Of a stretch of DNA of 64,000 nt, positions 8,261 through 16,596 are shown one piece after another. Under the pieces are notes generated by a model. That model was not told the DNA's origin. It did no database searches and was given only the letters and a program-made list of their open reading frames with translations. The translations under genes and the position numbers were made by a program. Origin of the DNA: Cellulomonas xylanilytica (GTDB lineage Bacteria > Actinomycetota > Actinomycetes > Actinomycetales > Cellulomonadaceae); contig NZ_BJUB01000002.1 in the NCBI RefSeq assembly GCF_007989805.1, positions 310,001 to 374,000 on the forward strand, given 5' to 3'. Numbering within the stretch: the stretch's first letter is position 1; each line of letters opens with the position of its first letter.

Positions 8261-9148
8261 GTGACCTCGACGCACGCGGACCTGGCTCGGCTCTCGCTGA
8301 ACACGGCGACGACCAAGCAGTGGACGCTGCGCGAGGCCGTGGACGGCGCCGTGCGCGCGGGGCTGCCGGCCATCGGCGTGTGGCGTGACCGCGTCCAGGA
8401 GACCGGTGTCGCCGAGTCCGCCCGGATCATCGCGGACGCCGGGCTGCGGGTGTCGTCGCTGTGCCGCGGCGGGTTCCTGACCGCGGACGACGACGCCGCC
8501 GCGACGGCCGCGCTCGACGACAACCGCCGCGCGATCGTGGAGGCGGCGACGCTCGGCACGCGCGAGCTCATCATGGTCGTCGGCGGGCTGCCCGCCGCCA
8601 GCGCGCCCGGCGGACCGGCGCTGCCGGGGACGGCCGGCCGCGACGTCGTCGGGGCACGTCGCCGGGTGGCGGACCGGATCGGGGAGCTCGCGCCGTTCGC
8701 GGCCGGGCACGGCGTCCGGCTGGTGCTGGAGCCGCTGCACCCGATCTTCGCCGCGGACCGCGCGGTCATCTCGACGCTCGGTCAGGCCCTCGACATCGCC
8801 GAGCCGTACCCGGCGGACGTCGTCGGCGTCGTGGTCGACACGTACCACGTGTGGTGGGACCCGGACCTGCAGCGGCAGATCGCCCGCGCCGGCGCTGCCG
8901 GACGGATCGCGAGCTATCAGGTGTGCGACTGGACGCTGCCCCTGGCCTCCGACGCCCTGCTCTCCCGCGGTCACGTGGGCGACGGGTACATCGACTTCGC
9001 CACGATCACGCGGTGGGTCGCCGAGACGGGCTACACCGGTGACGTCGAGGTGGAGATCTTCAACCAGTCGATCTGGGACACCCCGGGCGACGAGACGGTC
9101 GCGACGCTCGCGGACCGCTACGTGCGGCTGGTGCTCCCTCACCTCTGA
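8261..9148 (+). CDS. sugar phosphate isomerase/epimerase (xylose isomerase-like TIM barrel)
   Basis: A 295-residue AP endonuclease 2 / xylose isomerase-like TIM barrel. Metal-ligand candidates are Glu in VLEPLHP (near residue 157), Asp-His in VVDTYHVWWDP, and Glu in DVEVEIFNQ near the end. Two starts compete: GTG 8231 overlaps the preceding stop (GTGA) but has no visible ribosome binding site; GTG 8261 has GGAG six bases upstream and is chosen. Pairs of Gfo/Idh oxidoreductase and such an isomerase are common in inositol, uronate and keto-sugar catabolism. The pair probably handles one substrate, which I cannot name. Confidence 0.8.
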   Translation: MTSTHADLARLSLNTATTKQWTLREAVDGAVRAGLPAIGVWRDRVQETGVAESARIIADAGLRVSSLCRGGFLTADDDAAATAALDDNRRAIVEAATLGTRELIMVVGGLPAASAPGGPALPGTAGRDVVGARRRVADRIGELAPFAAGHGVRLVLEPLHPIFAADRAVISTLGQALDIAEPYPADVVGVVVDTYHVWWDPDLQRQIARAGAAGRIASYQVCDWTLPLASDALLSRGHVGDGYIDFATITRWVAETGYTGDVEVEIFNQSIWDTPGDETVATLADRYVRLVLPHL

Positions 9149-9210
9149 GGGTCTGGTCCGGGCACCGTCTCCGGCGCTACGGTCGGCTCACGTCGACAGG
9201 AGGTCCCCCC

Positions 9211-9462
9211 GTGTTCGGAGGCTCGCTGCTGGTGGAGGTCACGCTGATGGGGATCATGGCCGCCGCTCTGGTCGCCGTCGTGCTGGCGGCCGTGGTCGCA
9301 CGCCGGCTCGCTCCCGAGCCCGGCCACGCCGCGGGGCGGTCACCGAGCGCGGGCCGGACGGTCGAGTCACGGTTGGCCGAGACAGACGACCTGCACGACC
9401 GTGGGCTGATCAGCGCCGACGAGCTCACGGCGGCGCGTCGACGCATCTTCGACCAGGTCTGA
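9211..9462 (+). CDS. small membrane protein with SHOCT domain
   Basis: An 83-residue protein. One hydrophobic helix spans about residues 4-31. The C-terminal 30 residues (LHDRGLISADELTAARRRIF) match the SHOCT short C-terminal domain, often found on small membrane or stress-linked proteins with no defined role. GTG 9211 is supported by AGGAGGT six bases upstream. It is followed head-on by the esterase gene, so it is probably a single-gene unit. Confidence 0.75.
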   Translation: MFGGSLLVEVTLMGIMAAALVAVVLAAVVARRLAPEPGHAAGRSPSAGRTVESRLAETDDLHDRGLISADELTAARRRIFDQV

Positions 9463-9463
9463 C

Positions 9464-10594
9464 CTACGCGAGCACGCTCCGCAGCACGGCGGCGAACCGC
9501 TTCCCGACGAGCCGGTGCGCCTCTGCGTCGGGGTGCATGAGGTCGCGCATGGGGAGGTCGTCCCAGTCGGGCCAGCCGTACAGGGACGTGCCGTCGACGT
9601 AGGTGAGCGCGTCGTCGGCGCGGGCCTCGACCACGGAGCGCAGCAGGGACCGGATCACCGTGAGGGTGAGCTTGCCGTCGGCCACCTCGAACGCGTGGCC
9701 GGTGGTGCGGAACACCGACGGGTCGGCCGGGTCGAGCGACGTCGGGCCCGGAATGGTCTCCACCAGCGGGCACAGGAGGGGTGACACGACCACCAGCGGA
9801 GTGGTCGGGTGACCGTCCCGGATGGTGTCGAGGAAGCCGTGCACCGCGGGCGCGAAGGCCCGCAGGTGGATCGCGTCGTGGTTCACCACGTTGATGCCGA
9901 GCTTGAGGGTGACGAGGTCGGCCGGCTGCTCACGGATCGCGCGCGCGACGAACGGGTCCAGCACCGCGTTGCCCGAGAAGCCGAGGTTGACCAGATCCAG
10001 CCCGGCGGCGCGGGCGGCGACCACGGGCCACGCACCGAGGGCCGACGACGCGCCGGCGCCGTGGCTGATCGACGAGCCGTGGTGGACCCACCGCGGCGCC
10101 GTGACCGGTCGCGGCGCGGACACGGGCGCGTCGGCGGTCAGCGCGACGAGCCGCGTGGTCTCCCCCGGCGGCAGCCAGATCTCGACGTCGCGCTCCACGC
10201 TGCCGTCACCGCCGAGCACCAGGTCGACGACGCCCGGCGGTCCGGGCCGCTCGGTGGTCGTCCGCGCGAGCGGCTCGAGCGCGATGACCCCAGCGTGCGA
10301 CGCGGAGGCCGAGGGCTGCGGGACGACCGCCCCGTCGACGACCACGTCGTAGGGCTGCGGGTCACCGGGCGGCGCGGGGTCGACGGCCACGCGCAGGACG
10401 ACGACCTCCAGCAGCACCGTCCGTGCGGCGGTCCGCAGGCGCAGCCGGACGCCGGACGGCTGCGCCTCGACCATCGCCATGAAGTCGTCGGAGAACTGCG
10501 CCCGGGCCCAGGCGGGCAGCCGGTGCGGTAGTCCGTCCTGCACCCACGCCGCCCCGCGGATCTCGACCCGAGGGTCCGGCAGGGCGACGCGCAT
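9464..10594 (-). CDS. SGNH/GDSL-type esterase
   Basis: A 376-residue protein without a signal peptide, so probably cytoplasmic. The N-terminal 170 residues are beta-rich, as in several SGNH carbohydrate esterases. The hydrolase domain follows: GSSISHG (block I with the nucleophile Ser), NLGFSGN, LKLGINVVN (in the place of the usual GxND block), and DLMHPDAEAH with the Asp-His pair. It could remove acetyl or other acyl groups from imported sugars. It is the last gene of SDR / FAD-oxidoreductase / esterase and shares one base with the preceding stop (TGATG). Confidence 0.8.
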   Translation of the reverse strand: MRVALPDPRVEIRGAAWVQDGLPHRLPAWARAQFSDDFMAMVEAQPSGVRLRLRTAARTVLLEVVVLRVAVDPAPPGDPQPYDVVVDGAVVPQPSASASHAGVIALEPLARTTTERPGPPGVVDLVLGGDGSVERDVEIWLPPGETTRLVALTADAPVSAPRPVTAPRWVHHGSSISHGAGASSALGAWPVVAARAAGLDLVNLGFSGNAVLDPFVARAIREQPADLVTLKLGINVVNHDAIHLRAFAPAVHGFLDTIRDGHPTTPLVVVSPLLCPLVETIPGPTSLDPADPSVFRTTGHAFEVADGKLTLTVIRSLLRSVVEARADDALTYVDGTSLYGWPDWDDLPMRDLMHPDAEAHRLVGKRFAAVLRSVLA

Positions 10595-12612
10595 CAGTGG
10601 ATGTTCCCGTGCTCGCGGAACTCCCGCCAGACGTTCTCGAAGAAGTCGTCGTCCTCGGGGATCGGCCGGCGCGGACGCCAGCGGAACACCGGCTCGCCGG
10701 CGGGGTCGTCCGCGGCACGCGGCACCACAGGGGCGAACCCGTCGGCGGGCACCCACGACGTCTCCTGGACCTCGTCGTCGAGCGCACCGCCGTCGAGCGT
10801 GAACCTGAAGACGTCGGGGAGCTCGGTCAGGCCGTGCGGGATGCTCCCCGACGGGTCCGTGTAGAGCACCGAGCCGCGCGACCGGCCGCCGTGCGCGACG
10901 TAGTCGGCCATGGCCGAGAGGTACACGTACGCGCTGGTCAGGATGTCGCGGACCAGGAAGGTGCGGTTGATGGAGCGGCGCGACGAGGCGTCCGCAGAGA
11001 CCGTCGACTCGTAGGTGGAGAGCCACTCGTGCACCTGCACGAGCGCCTCGTCGATGGACTGGGCGGACCGGACCGGCCCGGCCTTCGCGCTCATGAGCAC
11101 CTGCACCTCGCGCAGCAGGTCGCCGGTGTTGTCGGGGATCCCGGACGCGGCCCGCGACGACGCGGCATCGACGAGCGAGACCGCGGCCTGGAGCACCGGA
11201 GCCGCCACGTCGTCGAACGGCACAGGCTCGGAGGTGCGCCGGGCCGCGATGAACTGTGCCGCACGGGTCGCGCCGACCTGGCCGCTGTTCAGCGCCGCGC
11301 CGCCGGGCCGGTAGACGCCGTGCGCGCCGCCGGCCTCGCCGACGGGGAAGAAGCCCTCGATGTTCGACTGCCACCAGGCGTCGACCACCAGCCCGCCGTT
11401 GTTGTGCTGCGCGCAGACGTCCACCTCGAGCATCGTCGTCTCGAGGTCCACGTAGGGGTTCTTGCCCAGGTAGAACTGGTACGCGGGCTCGTTCATCCGC
11501 CGCAGCCGCTCGATGGGCGTGCCGAACAGGACGCCGGCGCGGTCGAGGTACTCGTACGCCTCGGGGCTCAGCGCCGACGGGTCGAACTCCTGGTGGACGG
11601 GGTTCCGGCGGAAGTCGAGGAACACGCGTCGTCCGCGCAGGACGGTCTCGCGGTAGACGAGCAGGTCGATCAGCGAGGACCCGTCGAGGGCCTTCCGGAT
11701 GTCGAACGGCCACTGGTACCCCTTGAGGAACACCAGCGACATGAGCTGCCCGTAGTCGGGGATCGCCTCGGTGAGGAACTCGCGCGGGTCCTCTCCCGAA
11801 GCGTCCGTCGAGATGAACGCCGGGATGACCTGCATGTACGTACCGGACACGTTCCAGCGCGGGTGCGTCGAGGCCAGCCCGAACTGCCACTCCGTGAGGT
11901 TCTTGCCGTGCACCCCCGCGCGGTACGCCGCCCCCGACGCACCCCACTGACCGTTGGGGAAGACGCGGGTCGCGTACATCCCGGCCGGTCCGCCGGTCGC
12001 GTAGACGATGTTCGTGCAGCGGAACAGCAGGAACGGGCTCTCGACCCCGTCGTGCGGCACATCGGTCCGGAGCACCAGCAGCCCGGCCACCTTGCCGTCA
12101 TCGACGATCACGTCGACCACGCGGCACTCGTCGTAGATCGTGGTGCCGTTGCGGTGGACCTTCTTCTCGAGCTGCTCGACCATCGACCGGCTGGTGTACG
12201 GGCCGACGGACGTGGCGCGACGGCGCGGGTCGTGGTCGGTCTTGTAGCCGATGAACTCGCCGTACCGGTTCTGCGGGAACGGCACGCCCAGGTCGCACAG
12301 GCGCAGGAAGCCTCGCGCGGACAGGGCCGCCTCGGCGAGCGCGTTGTCGCCGTCCATGGCTCCGCCGGAGTACAGCGTCTCGGCCATCTCCCGCACGGAG
12401 TCGCCGTCGCCGCCCGAGAGCGTGAGCTTGTAGTAGGTCTGCTTGTCCGAGCCGGCATTGCGTGACGAGCCCGCGTTCACCTTGTCGGCGACCATGACGA
12501 CGTCGGTCTGGCCGAGCTCCCACAGGCGGTCGGCTGCGCAGAAGCCGGCCGAGCCGGTGCCGACGACGACGGTGTTGACGGTGACGACGGGCACGCCCTG
12601 GAGAGTCGTCAT
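10594..12612 (-). CDS. FAD-dependent oxidoreductase (fumarate reductase / aspartate oxidase superfamily)
   Basis: A 672-residue flavoprotein. The FAD-binding Rossmann motif VVVGTGSAGFCAADRL lies near residue 15. The C-terminal FAD-binding stretch EAGGAHGVYRPGGAALNSGQVG is near residues 425-446. The fold resembles the succinate dehydrogenase/fumarate reductase flavoprotein family, but I see neither a heme domain nor an iron-sulfur partner. It is larger than aspartate oxidase. ATG 12612 shares a base with the SDR stop (TGATG); GTG 12615 is the alternative. Its place between an SDR and an SGNH esterase, under a LacI-like operator, suggests a sugar or sugar-lactone substrate, but that is inference. 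Confidence 0.75.
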   Translation of the reverse strand: MTTLQGVPVVTVNTVVVGTGSAGFCAADRLWELGQTDVVMVADKVNAGSSRNAGSDKQTYYKLTLSGGDGDSVREMAETLYSGGAMDGDNALAEAALSARGFLRLCDLGVPFPQNRYGEFIGYKTDHDPRRRATSVGPYTSRSMVEQLEKKVHRNGTTIYDECRVVDVIVDDGKVAGLLVLRTDVPHDGVESPFLLFRCTNIVYATGGPAGMYATRVFPNGQWGASGAAYRAGVHGKNLTEWQFGLASTHPRWNVSGTYMQVIPAFISTDASGEDPREFLTEAIPDYGQLMSLVFLKGYQWPFDIRKALDGSSLIDLLVYRETVLRGRRVFLDFRRNPVHQEFDPSALSPEAYEYLDRAGVLFGTPIERLRRMNEPAYQFYLGKNPYVDLETTMLEVDVCAQHNNGGLVVDAWWQSNIEGFFPVGEAGGAHGVYRPGGAALNSGQVGATRAAQFIAARRTSEPVPFDDVAAPVLQAAVSLVDAASSRAASGIPDNTGDLLREVQVLMSAKAGPVRSAQSIDEALVQVHEWLSTYESTVSADASSRRSINRTFLVRDILTSAYVYLSAMADYVAHGGRSRGSVLYTDPSGSIPHGLTELPDVFRFTLDGGALDDEVQETSWVPADGFAPVVPRAADDPAGEPVFRWRPRRPIPEDDDFFENVWREFREHGNIH

Positions 12613-13376
12613 CACAGCACCGGGATGTGCATGCCGCCGTCGACGTGGAACACCTCGCCGGTGGAGTACGGGGTCTGGCCCGAGGCCAGGATCGACACGG
12701 CGCCGGCGACGTCGGCCGGCCGGCCCCAGCGGTTGATGGGCGCCAGGCCGTCGGCGATCAGGGCGTCGTACTTCTCGGTGACGCCGGCGGTCATGTCGGT
12801 GGCGATCACGCCGGGCCGGACCTCGTAGACGACGATCCCCTCGGGCGCGAGGCGCACAGCGAACAGCTGCGTGGCCATGGCGACGCCGGCCTTGGAGACG
12901 CAGTAGTCGCCGCGGTTGGTGGAGACGGTGGTGGCGGAGATAGAGGAGACGTTCACGACGGTCGCCCGCGGTCGGTCCTCGAACGACGCGCCGAGCGCGA
13001 TGACCCGGTTGGCGAACGTCTGGGTCAGGAAGTACGGACCGCGCAGGTTGATGCCGAGCACCCGGTCGAAGCTCTCGGCGCCGGCCTCGAGGAGGTCCGC
13101 CCGCACGCTGGGAGCGACCCCGGCGTTGTTCACGAGCACGTCGAGGCGACCCCAGGCCTCGACCGCGTCGTCGACGAACCGGGCGTGGTCCTCGAGGTCG
13201 GCGACCGAACCGCGCACGTAGCGGACCCTGCCGGGTGCGTCGAGCGACTCGAGCAGCTCGGTCGGCTCCTCGCGCGTGGCGAGGATCGAGACTGCGAAGC
13301 CGTCGGCGAGCAGCCGCTGCGTGATTCCGAGGCCGATCCCCCGATTGCCCCCGGTGACCAGTGCGACTGCCGGCAT
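12612..13376 (-). CDS. short-chain dehydrogenase/reductase
   Basis: A 254-residue classical SDR: cofactor motif TGGNRGIG (about residues 8-15), NNAG near residue 85, and catalytic Ser, Tyr and Lys in VSSISAT and DYCVSKAG. Arg after the NNAG-side beta strand and the TREEP segment leave NADP or NAD open. It is the first gene of a three-gene operon; ATG 13376 has GGAGG seven to eight bases upstream. An AAGCGCTT operator lies 80 bp upstream. Substrate unknown; a sugar alcohol or keto sugar is likely given the operator and neighbours. Confidence 0.85.
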   Translation of the reverse strand: MPAVALVTGGNRGIGLGITQRLLADGFAVSILATREEPTELLESLDAPGRVRYVRGSVADLEDHARFVDDAVEAWGRLDVLVNNAGVAPSVRADLLEAGAESFDRVLGINLRGPYFLTQTFANRVIALGASFEDRPRATVVNVSSISATTVSTNRGDYCVSKAGVAMATQLFAVRLAPEGIVVYEVRPGVIATDMTAGVTEKYDALIADGLAPINRWGRPADVAGAVSILASGQTPYSTGEVFHVDGGMHIPVL

Positions 13377-13454
13377 CGTTGCCCTACCTCCGTGTGCGGG
13401 ACGCGCGTCTGACCTGCGCGTCGCAGACGATCGTGCCACGGTGCACCGGCTGCA

Positions 13455-13468
13455 GGCAAGCGCTTTCC
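13455..13468. promoter_or_regulatory. LacI-type operator before the SDR operon
   Basis: GGCAAGCGCTTTCC, nearly palindromic around CGCG-like centre AGCGCT. It lies between the SDR operon (start 13376, minus) and a membrane protein gene (start 13497, plus), and so could serve either. It matches the generic GGMAAGCGCTTWCC sites at 20187-20198, 21599-21611, 35137-35150 and 46046-46059. Confidence 0.55.
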
Positions 13469-13496
13469 GGCGACAGGCGCCGCCTACGCTCGAACG

Positions 13497-13970
13497 ATGC
13501 CTCGCACGACGCCTCGACCCGTCCGCCGACGGCTCTGGTCCCTGGCGACGGGTGAGCTGGTCAGCATCGTCGTCCTGCCCTGGGTGGCGTACGGACTGAT
13601 CGGGCTGCCGCTGTCGCCGGCCAACGTGCTCGGCACCGCGCTCGCGCTGTTCGTGCTGCTCCAGGGGTCCGTGTACTGGTTGCTGAAGCTGCGCCGGCCG
13701 GCAGCGCCGCGCGGGATGCAGGTCTACGCCGTCCTGCGGTGGCTCAACCCCGTGCTGCTCGCCGTCGCGCTGCCGCCCCTGGTCGTCGCCGTGGTGAACG
13801 GTCCCGCCGACGAGGCGATCGCCGGGCTCGTCTTCTGGGTGCTCGCCGTGCTCGAGCACGTCAACTACTTCCACACCCAGCTCATGTACGACAACGCGAC
13901 GGACCTGCGCCGGCTGCGCACGTCCGGCCTGCAGCGGGCTCACCTCGGGCTCGACATCGCCCGTCGCTGA
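13497..13970 (+). CDS. small integral membrane protein, unknown function
   Basis: A 157-residue protein with four hydrophobic stretches (about residues 20-38, 44-64, 78-100, 105-125) and an Arg-rich N-terminus, giving a predicted cytoplasmic start. The C-terminal 35 residues are hydrophilic. I do not recognise the family. The ATG lies only 30 bp from the LacI-like operator of the divergent SDR operon. No ribosome binding site is clear, so translation may be leaderless. Confidence 0.65.
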   Translation: MPRTTPRPVRRRLWSLATGELVSIVVLPWVAYGLIGLPLSPANVLGTALALFVLLQGSVYWLLKLRRPAAPRGMQVYAVLRWLNPVLLAVALPPLVVAVVNGPADEAIAGLVFWVLAVLEHVNYFHTQLMYDNATDLRRLRTSGLQRAHLGLDIARR

Positions 13971-14018
13971 GCCTGGAAGGATCGGCTGCGTGATCCCGCG
14001 ACGCCGACCGGTGGCCTG

Positions 14019-14924
14019 ATGGGCGCCGTCGTCACCGCGCTCGGGACCATGGGCGCCGTCGTCGCGCTCGGCTGGCTGCTCGCCCGCCGCGGCGTTCTCG
14101 GCGAGCGGGCCGCACCCGTGCTCGCCCGGGTCGTGTTCGCCGTCGCCACCCCGGCACTGCTGCTCACGACCGTCGCGCACGCCGACCTGCACCTGCTGCT
14201 GTCCCGCCAGGCCGTCGTCACCTGGACCTCCACGGTGCTCGTCGCGCTCGTCGCGGTGCTCGTCCTGCGGCTGGCGCTGCGCCGGTCGTCCGCCGACGTG
14301 ACCGTCGGGACGCTCGCCTCGTCGTACGTCAACGCCGGCAACGTCGGCCTGCCGCTGGCCGTCTACCTGCTCGACGACGCGGTCGCCGTGGTGCCGACGC
14401 TGCTGTTCCAGCTCCTGGTGCTGGCGCCCGTCGCGTTCGCGGTGCTGGACCGGGGATCGCGCGGCGGGTCCGTGCTGCGCCGCACCGTCAGCAACCCGAT
14501 CATCGTCGGCACGCTCCTCGGCCTGGTCCTCGCCGCCCTGCCCTGGTCCCTGCCCGAGGTCGTGTACGAGCCGTTCCGGCTGGTCGGTGCCGCCGCCGCG
14601 CCGCTCGCGCTGCTGACGTTCGGGATGTCTCTCGCCATCCCCCGGACCGTCGACAGCGCGGCACCGCGCGCCGACCTGGCCCTCGCGGTCGGCCTGCGCA
14701 CCGTCCTGCACCCGCTGATCGCCTGGGGGCTGGGCACGGCCCTGGGCCTGCCGCCGCACGCGCTCCTGGCGGTCGTCGCGATGGCGGCGCTACCCACCGC
14801 GCAGAACGTCCTCGTCTACGCGATGCAGTACCGGCACGGTGAGGCCCTCGCGCGCGACGCGGGCCTGGCGACGACGGTCCTGTGCGTCCCGGTGCTGCTC
14901 GTCGTCGCCGCGACGCTCGGCTGA
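14019..14924 (+). CDS. AEC-family (auxin efflux carrier-like) transporter
   Basis: A 301-residue membrane protein of the AEC family, with about ten hydrophobic segments arranged as two inverted halves. The first half carries the conserved N-A-G-N-V-G-L-P-L turn near residue 110 and the second half the A-x-P-T-A-Q-N turn near residue 267. Bacterial members move small organic acids such as malate or malonate, or other anions. A role in exporting or importing acids made from uronates or lactate would suit the island but is not shown. It follows the membrane protein gene by 48 bp and ends at a double hairpin. Confidence 0.82.
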   Translation: MGAVVTALGTMGAVVALGWLLARRGVLGERAAPVLARVVFAVATPALLLTTVAHADLHLLLSRQAVVTWTSTVLVALVAVLVLRLALRRSSADVTVGTLASSYVNAGNVGLPLAVYLLDDAVAVVPTLLFQLLVLAPVAFAVLDRGSRGGSVLRRTVSNPIIVGTLLGLVLAALPWSLPEVVYEPFRLVGAAAAPLALLTFGMSLAIPRTVDSAAPRADLALAVGLRTVLHPLIAWGLGTALGLPPHALLAVVAMAALPTAQNVLVYAMQYRHGEALARDAGLATTVLCVPVLLVVAATLG

Positions 14925-14940
14925 GGGCACCGTCCCGTGA

Positions 14941-14986
14941 CCGGGCCGCCGGTGGCCCGGGCGATCGGCTCGGTTCCGGGCCGAGC
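14941..14986. terminator. two adjacent hairpins between convergent genes
   Basis: CCGGGCC (14941-14947) pairs with GGCCCGG (14954-14960), and GCTCGG (14968-14973) with CCGAGC (14981-14986). They lie between the convergent ends of the AEC transporter and rhaB and probably stop transcription from both sides. No U-tract is present, as is usual for actinobacterial terminators. Confidence 0.5.
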
Positions 14987-15000
14987 GCACGGTCCCGTCG

Positions 15001-16470
15001 TCAGCGGTCGTCGCGGGCGATCCGGGACGCTGCCGCGGCCCACTGCCGGTCCGACGGCCCGCCCGTCGCGCCCGGCTCGTACCGGCGCAGCTCCAGACCC
15101 CGCGCTCCGACGGCCCGCAGCTCCCGCAGACCCCCGGACAGCACGCCGGCCGCCCGCGCCTGGACGAGCACGTTGCCCAGCGCCGCACCCTCGACCGGCC
15201 CGGCGACCACCGGCAGGCCCGTCGCGTCCGACGTCAGCTGGCAGAGCAGCTCGTTGCGCACTCCCCCGCCGACCACGTGCACCACCGAGACGTCCCGGTG
15301 CGCGAGCGCGGCGGCCTGCCGGACCGCCCGCCGGTACGCCAGCGCGAGCGAGTCGAGGATGCACCGGACCGTCTCGGCCTGGGACTGCGGCGGCGTCTGC
15401 CCGGTCCGCGCGGCCTCGTCGGCGATCCGGGCCGGCATGTCCCCCGGAGGCAGGAACGTCGGGCTGTCGAGGTCGACCACCGTGGTGAGCGCCGGGACGC
15501 GCGCCGCCGCCGCGAGCAGGTCGGGCAGGTCCGCGGGGAGGCCGGCCTCGTTCCAGGTGCGGATGGACTCCTGGAGCACCCACAGCCCCATGACGTTGCG
15601 CAGGTACCGCACGGTGCCGTCGACCCCGGCCTCGTTGGTGAAGTTGGCGGCGCGGCTCTCCTCGGTGAGCACCGGGCTCTCCAGCTCCAGCCCCACCAGG
15701 GACCAGGTGCCGCAGGAGATGTACGCGAAGTCGTCACCGACGGCGGGCACCGCGACGACGGCCGACGCGGTGTCGTGCGACCCCACCGTCCACACCGGCA
15801 CCGCCCCGTGCAGCCCGACGTCCGCGCGCACGTGACCCAGCAGGGCGCCGGGGTCGAGCAGCGGCGGGAGGATGCTGCTGTCGACGGCGAGCCGTTCCGC
15901 CAGGTCCGTCGCCCACGTCCGCGTGGTCGCGTCGAGCAGGCCGGTGGTCGACGCGTTGGTGACCTCGGCGACGCGCGCCCCGGTCAGCCAGTAGCCCAGG
16001 AGGTCCGGGACCAGCAGCGCGGTCCGGGCCGCCGCCAGCGCGGCGGTGCCCTGGGCGGCGACCAGCTGGAAGACCGTGTTGAACGGCTGGACCTGCAGAC
16101 CCGTACGGGCGTAGAGCTCGGTCGCGGGGATCGCCGTGAAGACCTTGTCGGGCACGCCGTCCGTGCGGGCGTCCCGGTAGTGGAACGGGTTGCCCAGCAG
16201 CGCGCCGTCGTCGTCCAGCAGCCCGTAGTCGACAGCCCACGAGTCGATGCCGACGCCGCTGAGCGCCCCGGCCTCGCGGCCCGCCGCCCGGAGCCCGTCG
16301 AGCACGCCGCGGTACAGCCCGAGCACGTCCCAGTGCAGGGAGCCCGCCACGGGCACGGGACCGTTGGGGAACCGGTTGACCTCGTGCAGGCTCACCCGCC
16401 CGTCGTCGACGGTCCCGACGATGACGCGTCCCGACGAGGCGCCGAGGTCGACCGCTGCGAAGGCGCTCAC
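15001..16470 (-). CDS. rhaB: rhamnulokinase
   Basis: A 489-residue FGGY-family kinase that phosphorylates L-rhamnulose to L-rhamnulose-1-phosphate. It begins with AAVDLGASSGRVIVG (ATP-side phosphate loop), typical of RhaB; the substrate region VGIDSWAVDYGLLD is near residue 74, and the C-terminal VVGGGVRNELLCQ near residue 399. GTG 16470 is used, with a weak GGGTGG site. It is the last gene of the rhamnose cluster on this strand but is separated from rhaEW by 126 bp and a strong hairpin. It may be transcribed by read-through or from its own promoter. Confidence 0.93.
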   Translation of the reverse strand: MSAFAAVDLGASSGRVIVGTVDDGRVSLHEVNRFPNGPVPVAGSLHWDVLGLYRGVLDGLRAAGREAGALSGVGIDSWAVDYGLLDDDGALLGNPFHYRDARTDGVPDKVFTAIPATELYARTGLQVQPFNTVFQLVAAQGTAALAAARTALLVPDLLGYWLTGARVAEVTNASTTGLLDATTRTWATDLAERLAVDSSILPPLLDPGALLGHVRADVGLHGAVPVWTVGSHDTASAVVAVPAVGDDFAYISCGTWSLVGLELESPVLTEESRAANFTNEAGVDGTVRYLRNVMGLWVLQESIRTWNEAGLPADLPDLLAAAARVPALTTVVDLDSPTFLPPGDMPARIADEAARTGQTPPQSQAETVRCILDSLALAYRRAVRQAAALAHRDVSVVHVVGGGVRNELLCQLTSDATGLPVVAGPVEGAALGNVLVQARAAGVLSGGLRELRAVGARGLELRRYEPGATGGPSDRQWAAAASRIARDDR

Positions 16471-16531
16471 CAGGCCACCCTGGCGACTGCGACGGCGATC
16501 ATCCCCTGACCTTCCCAGCCGCGACGGTCCG

Positions 16532-16567
16532 CGACGAGCGCGGCAGTCGGAGCTGCCGCGCTCGTCG
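16532..16567 (-). terminator. strong hairpin between rhaEW and rhaB
   Basis: CGACGAGCGCGGCAG (16532-16546) and CTGCCGCGCTCGTCG (16553-16567) form a perfect 15-bp stem with a six-base loop. On the minus-strand transcript it follows the rhaEW stop and precedes rhaB. It is either a terminator with partial read-through or an mRNA-stabilising stem that sets a lower level of kinase than aldolase. Confidence 0.7.
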
Positions 16568-16596
16568 GGACGTGCCGTTCTCGAGCACCGACCGGC

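Noticed and set aside
13400..14759. Extension of the SDR frame upstream to 14759 on the minus strand
   Set aside because: Crosses two plus-strand genes and the operator; Gln/Arg/Asp-rich shadow composition. The SDR start at 13376 has a good ribosome binding site.
15277..16509. A 410-codon plus-strand open frame opposite rhaB
   Set aside because: Shadow of rhaB, which has clear FGGY kinase motifs.
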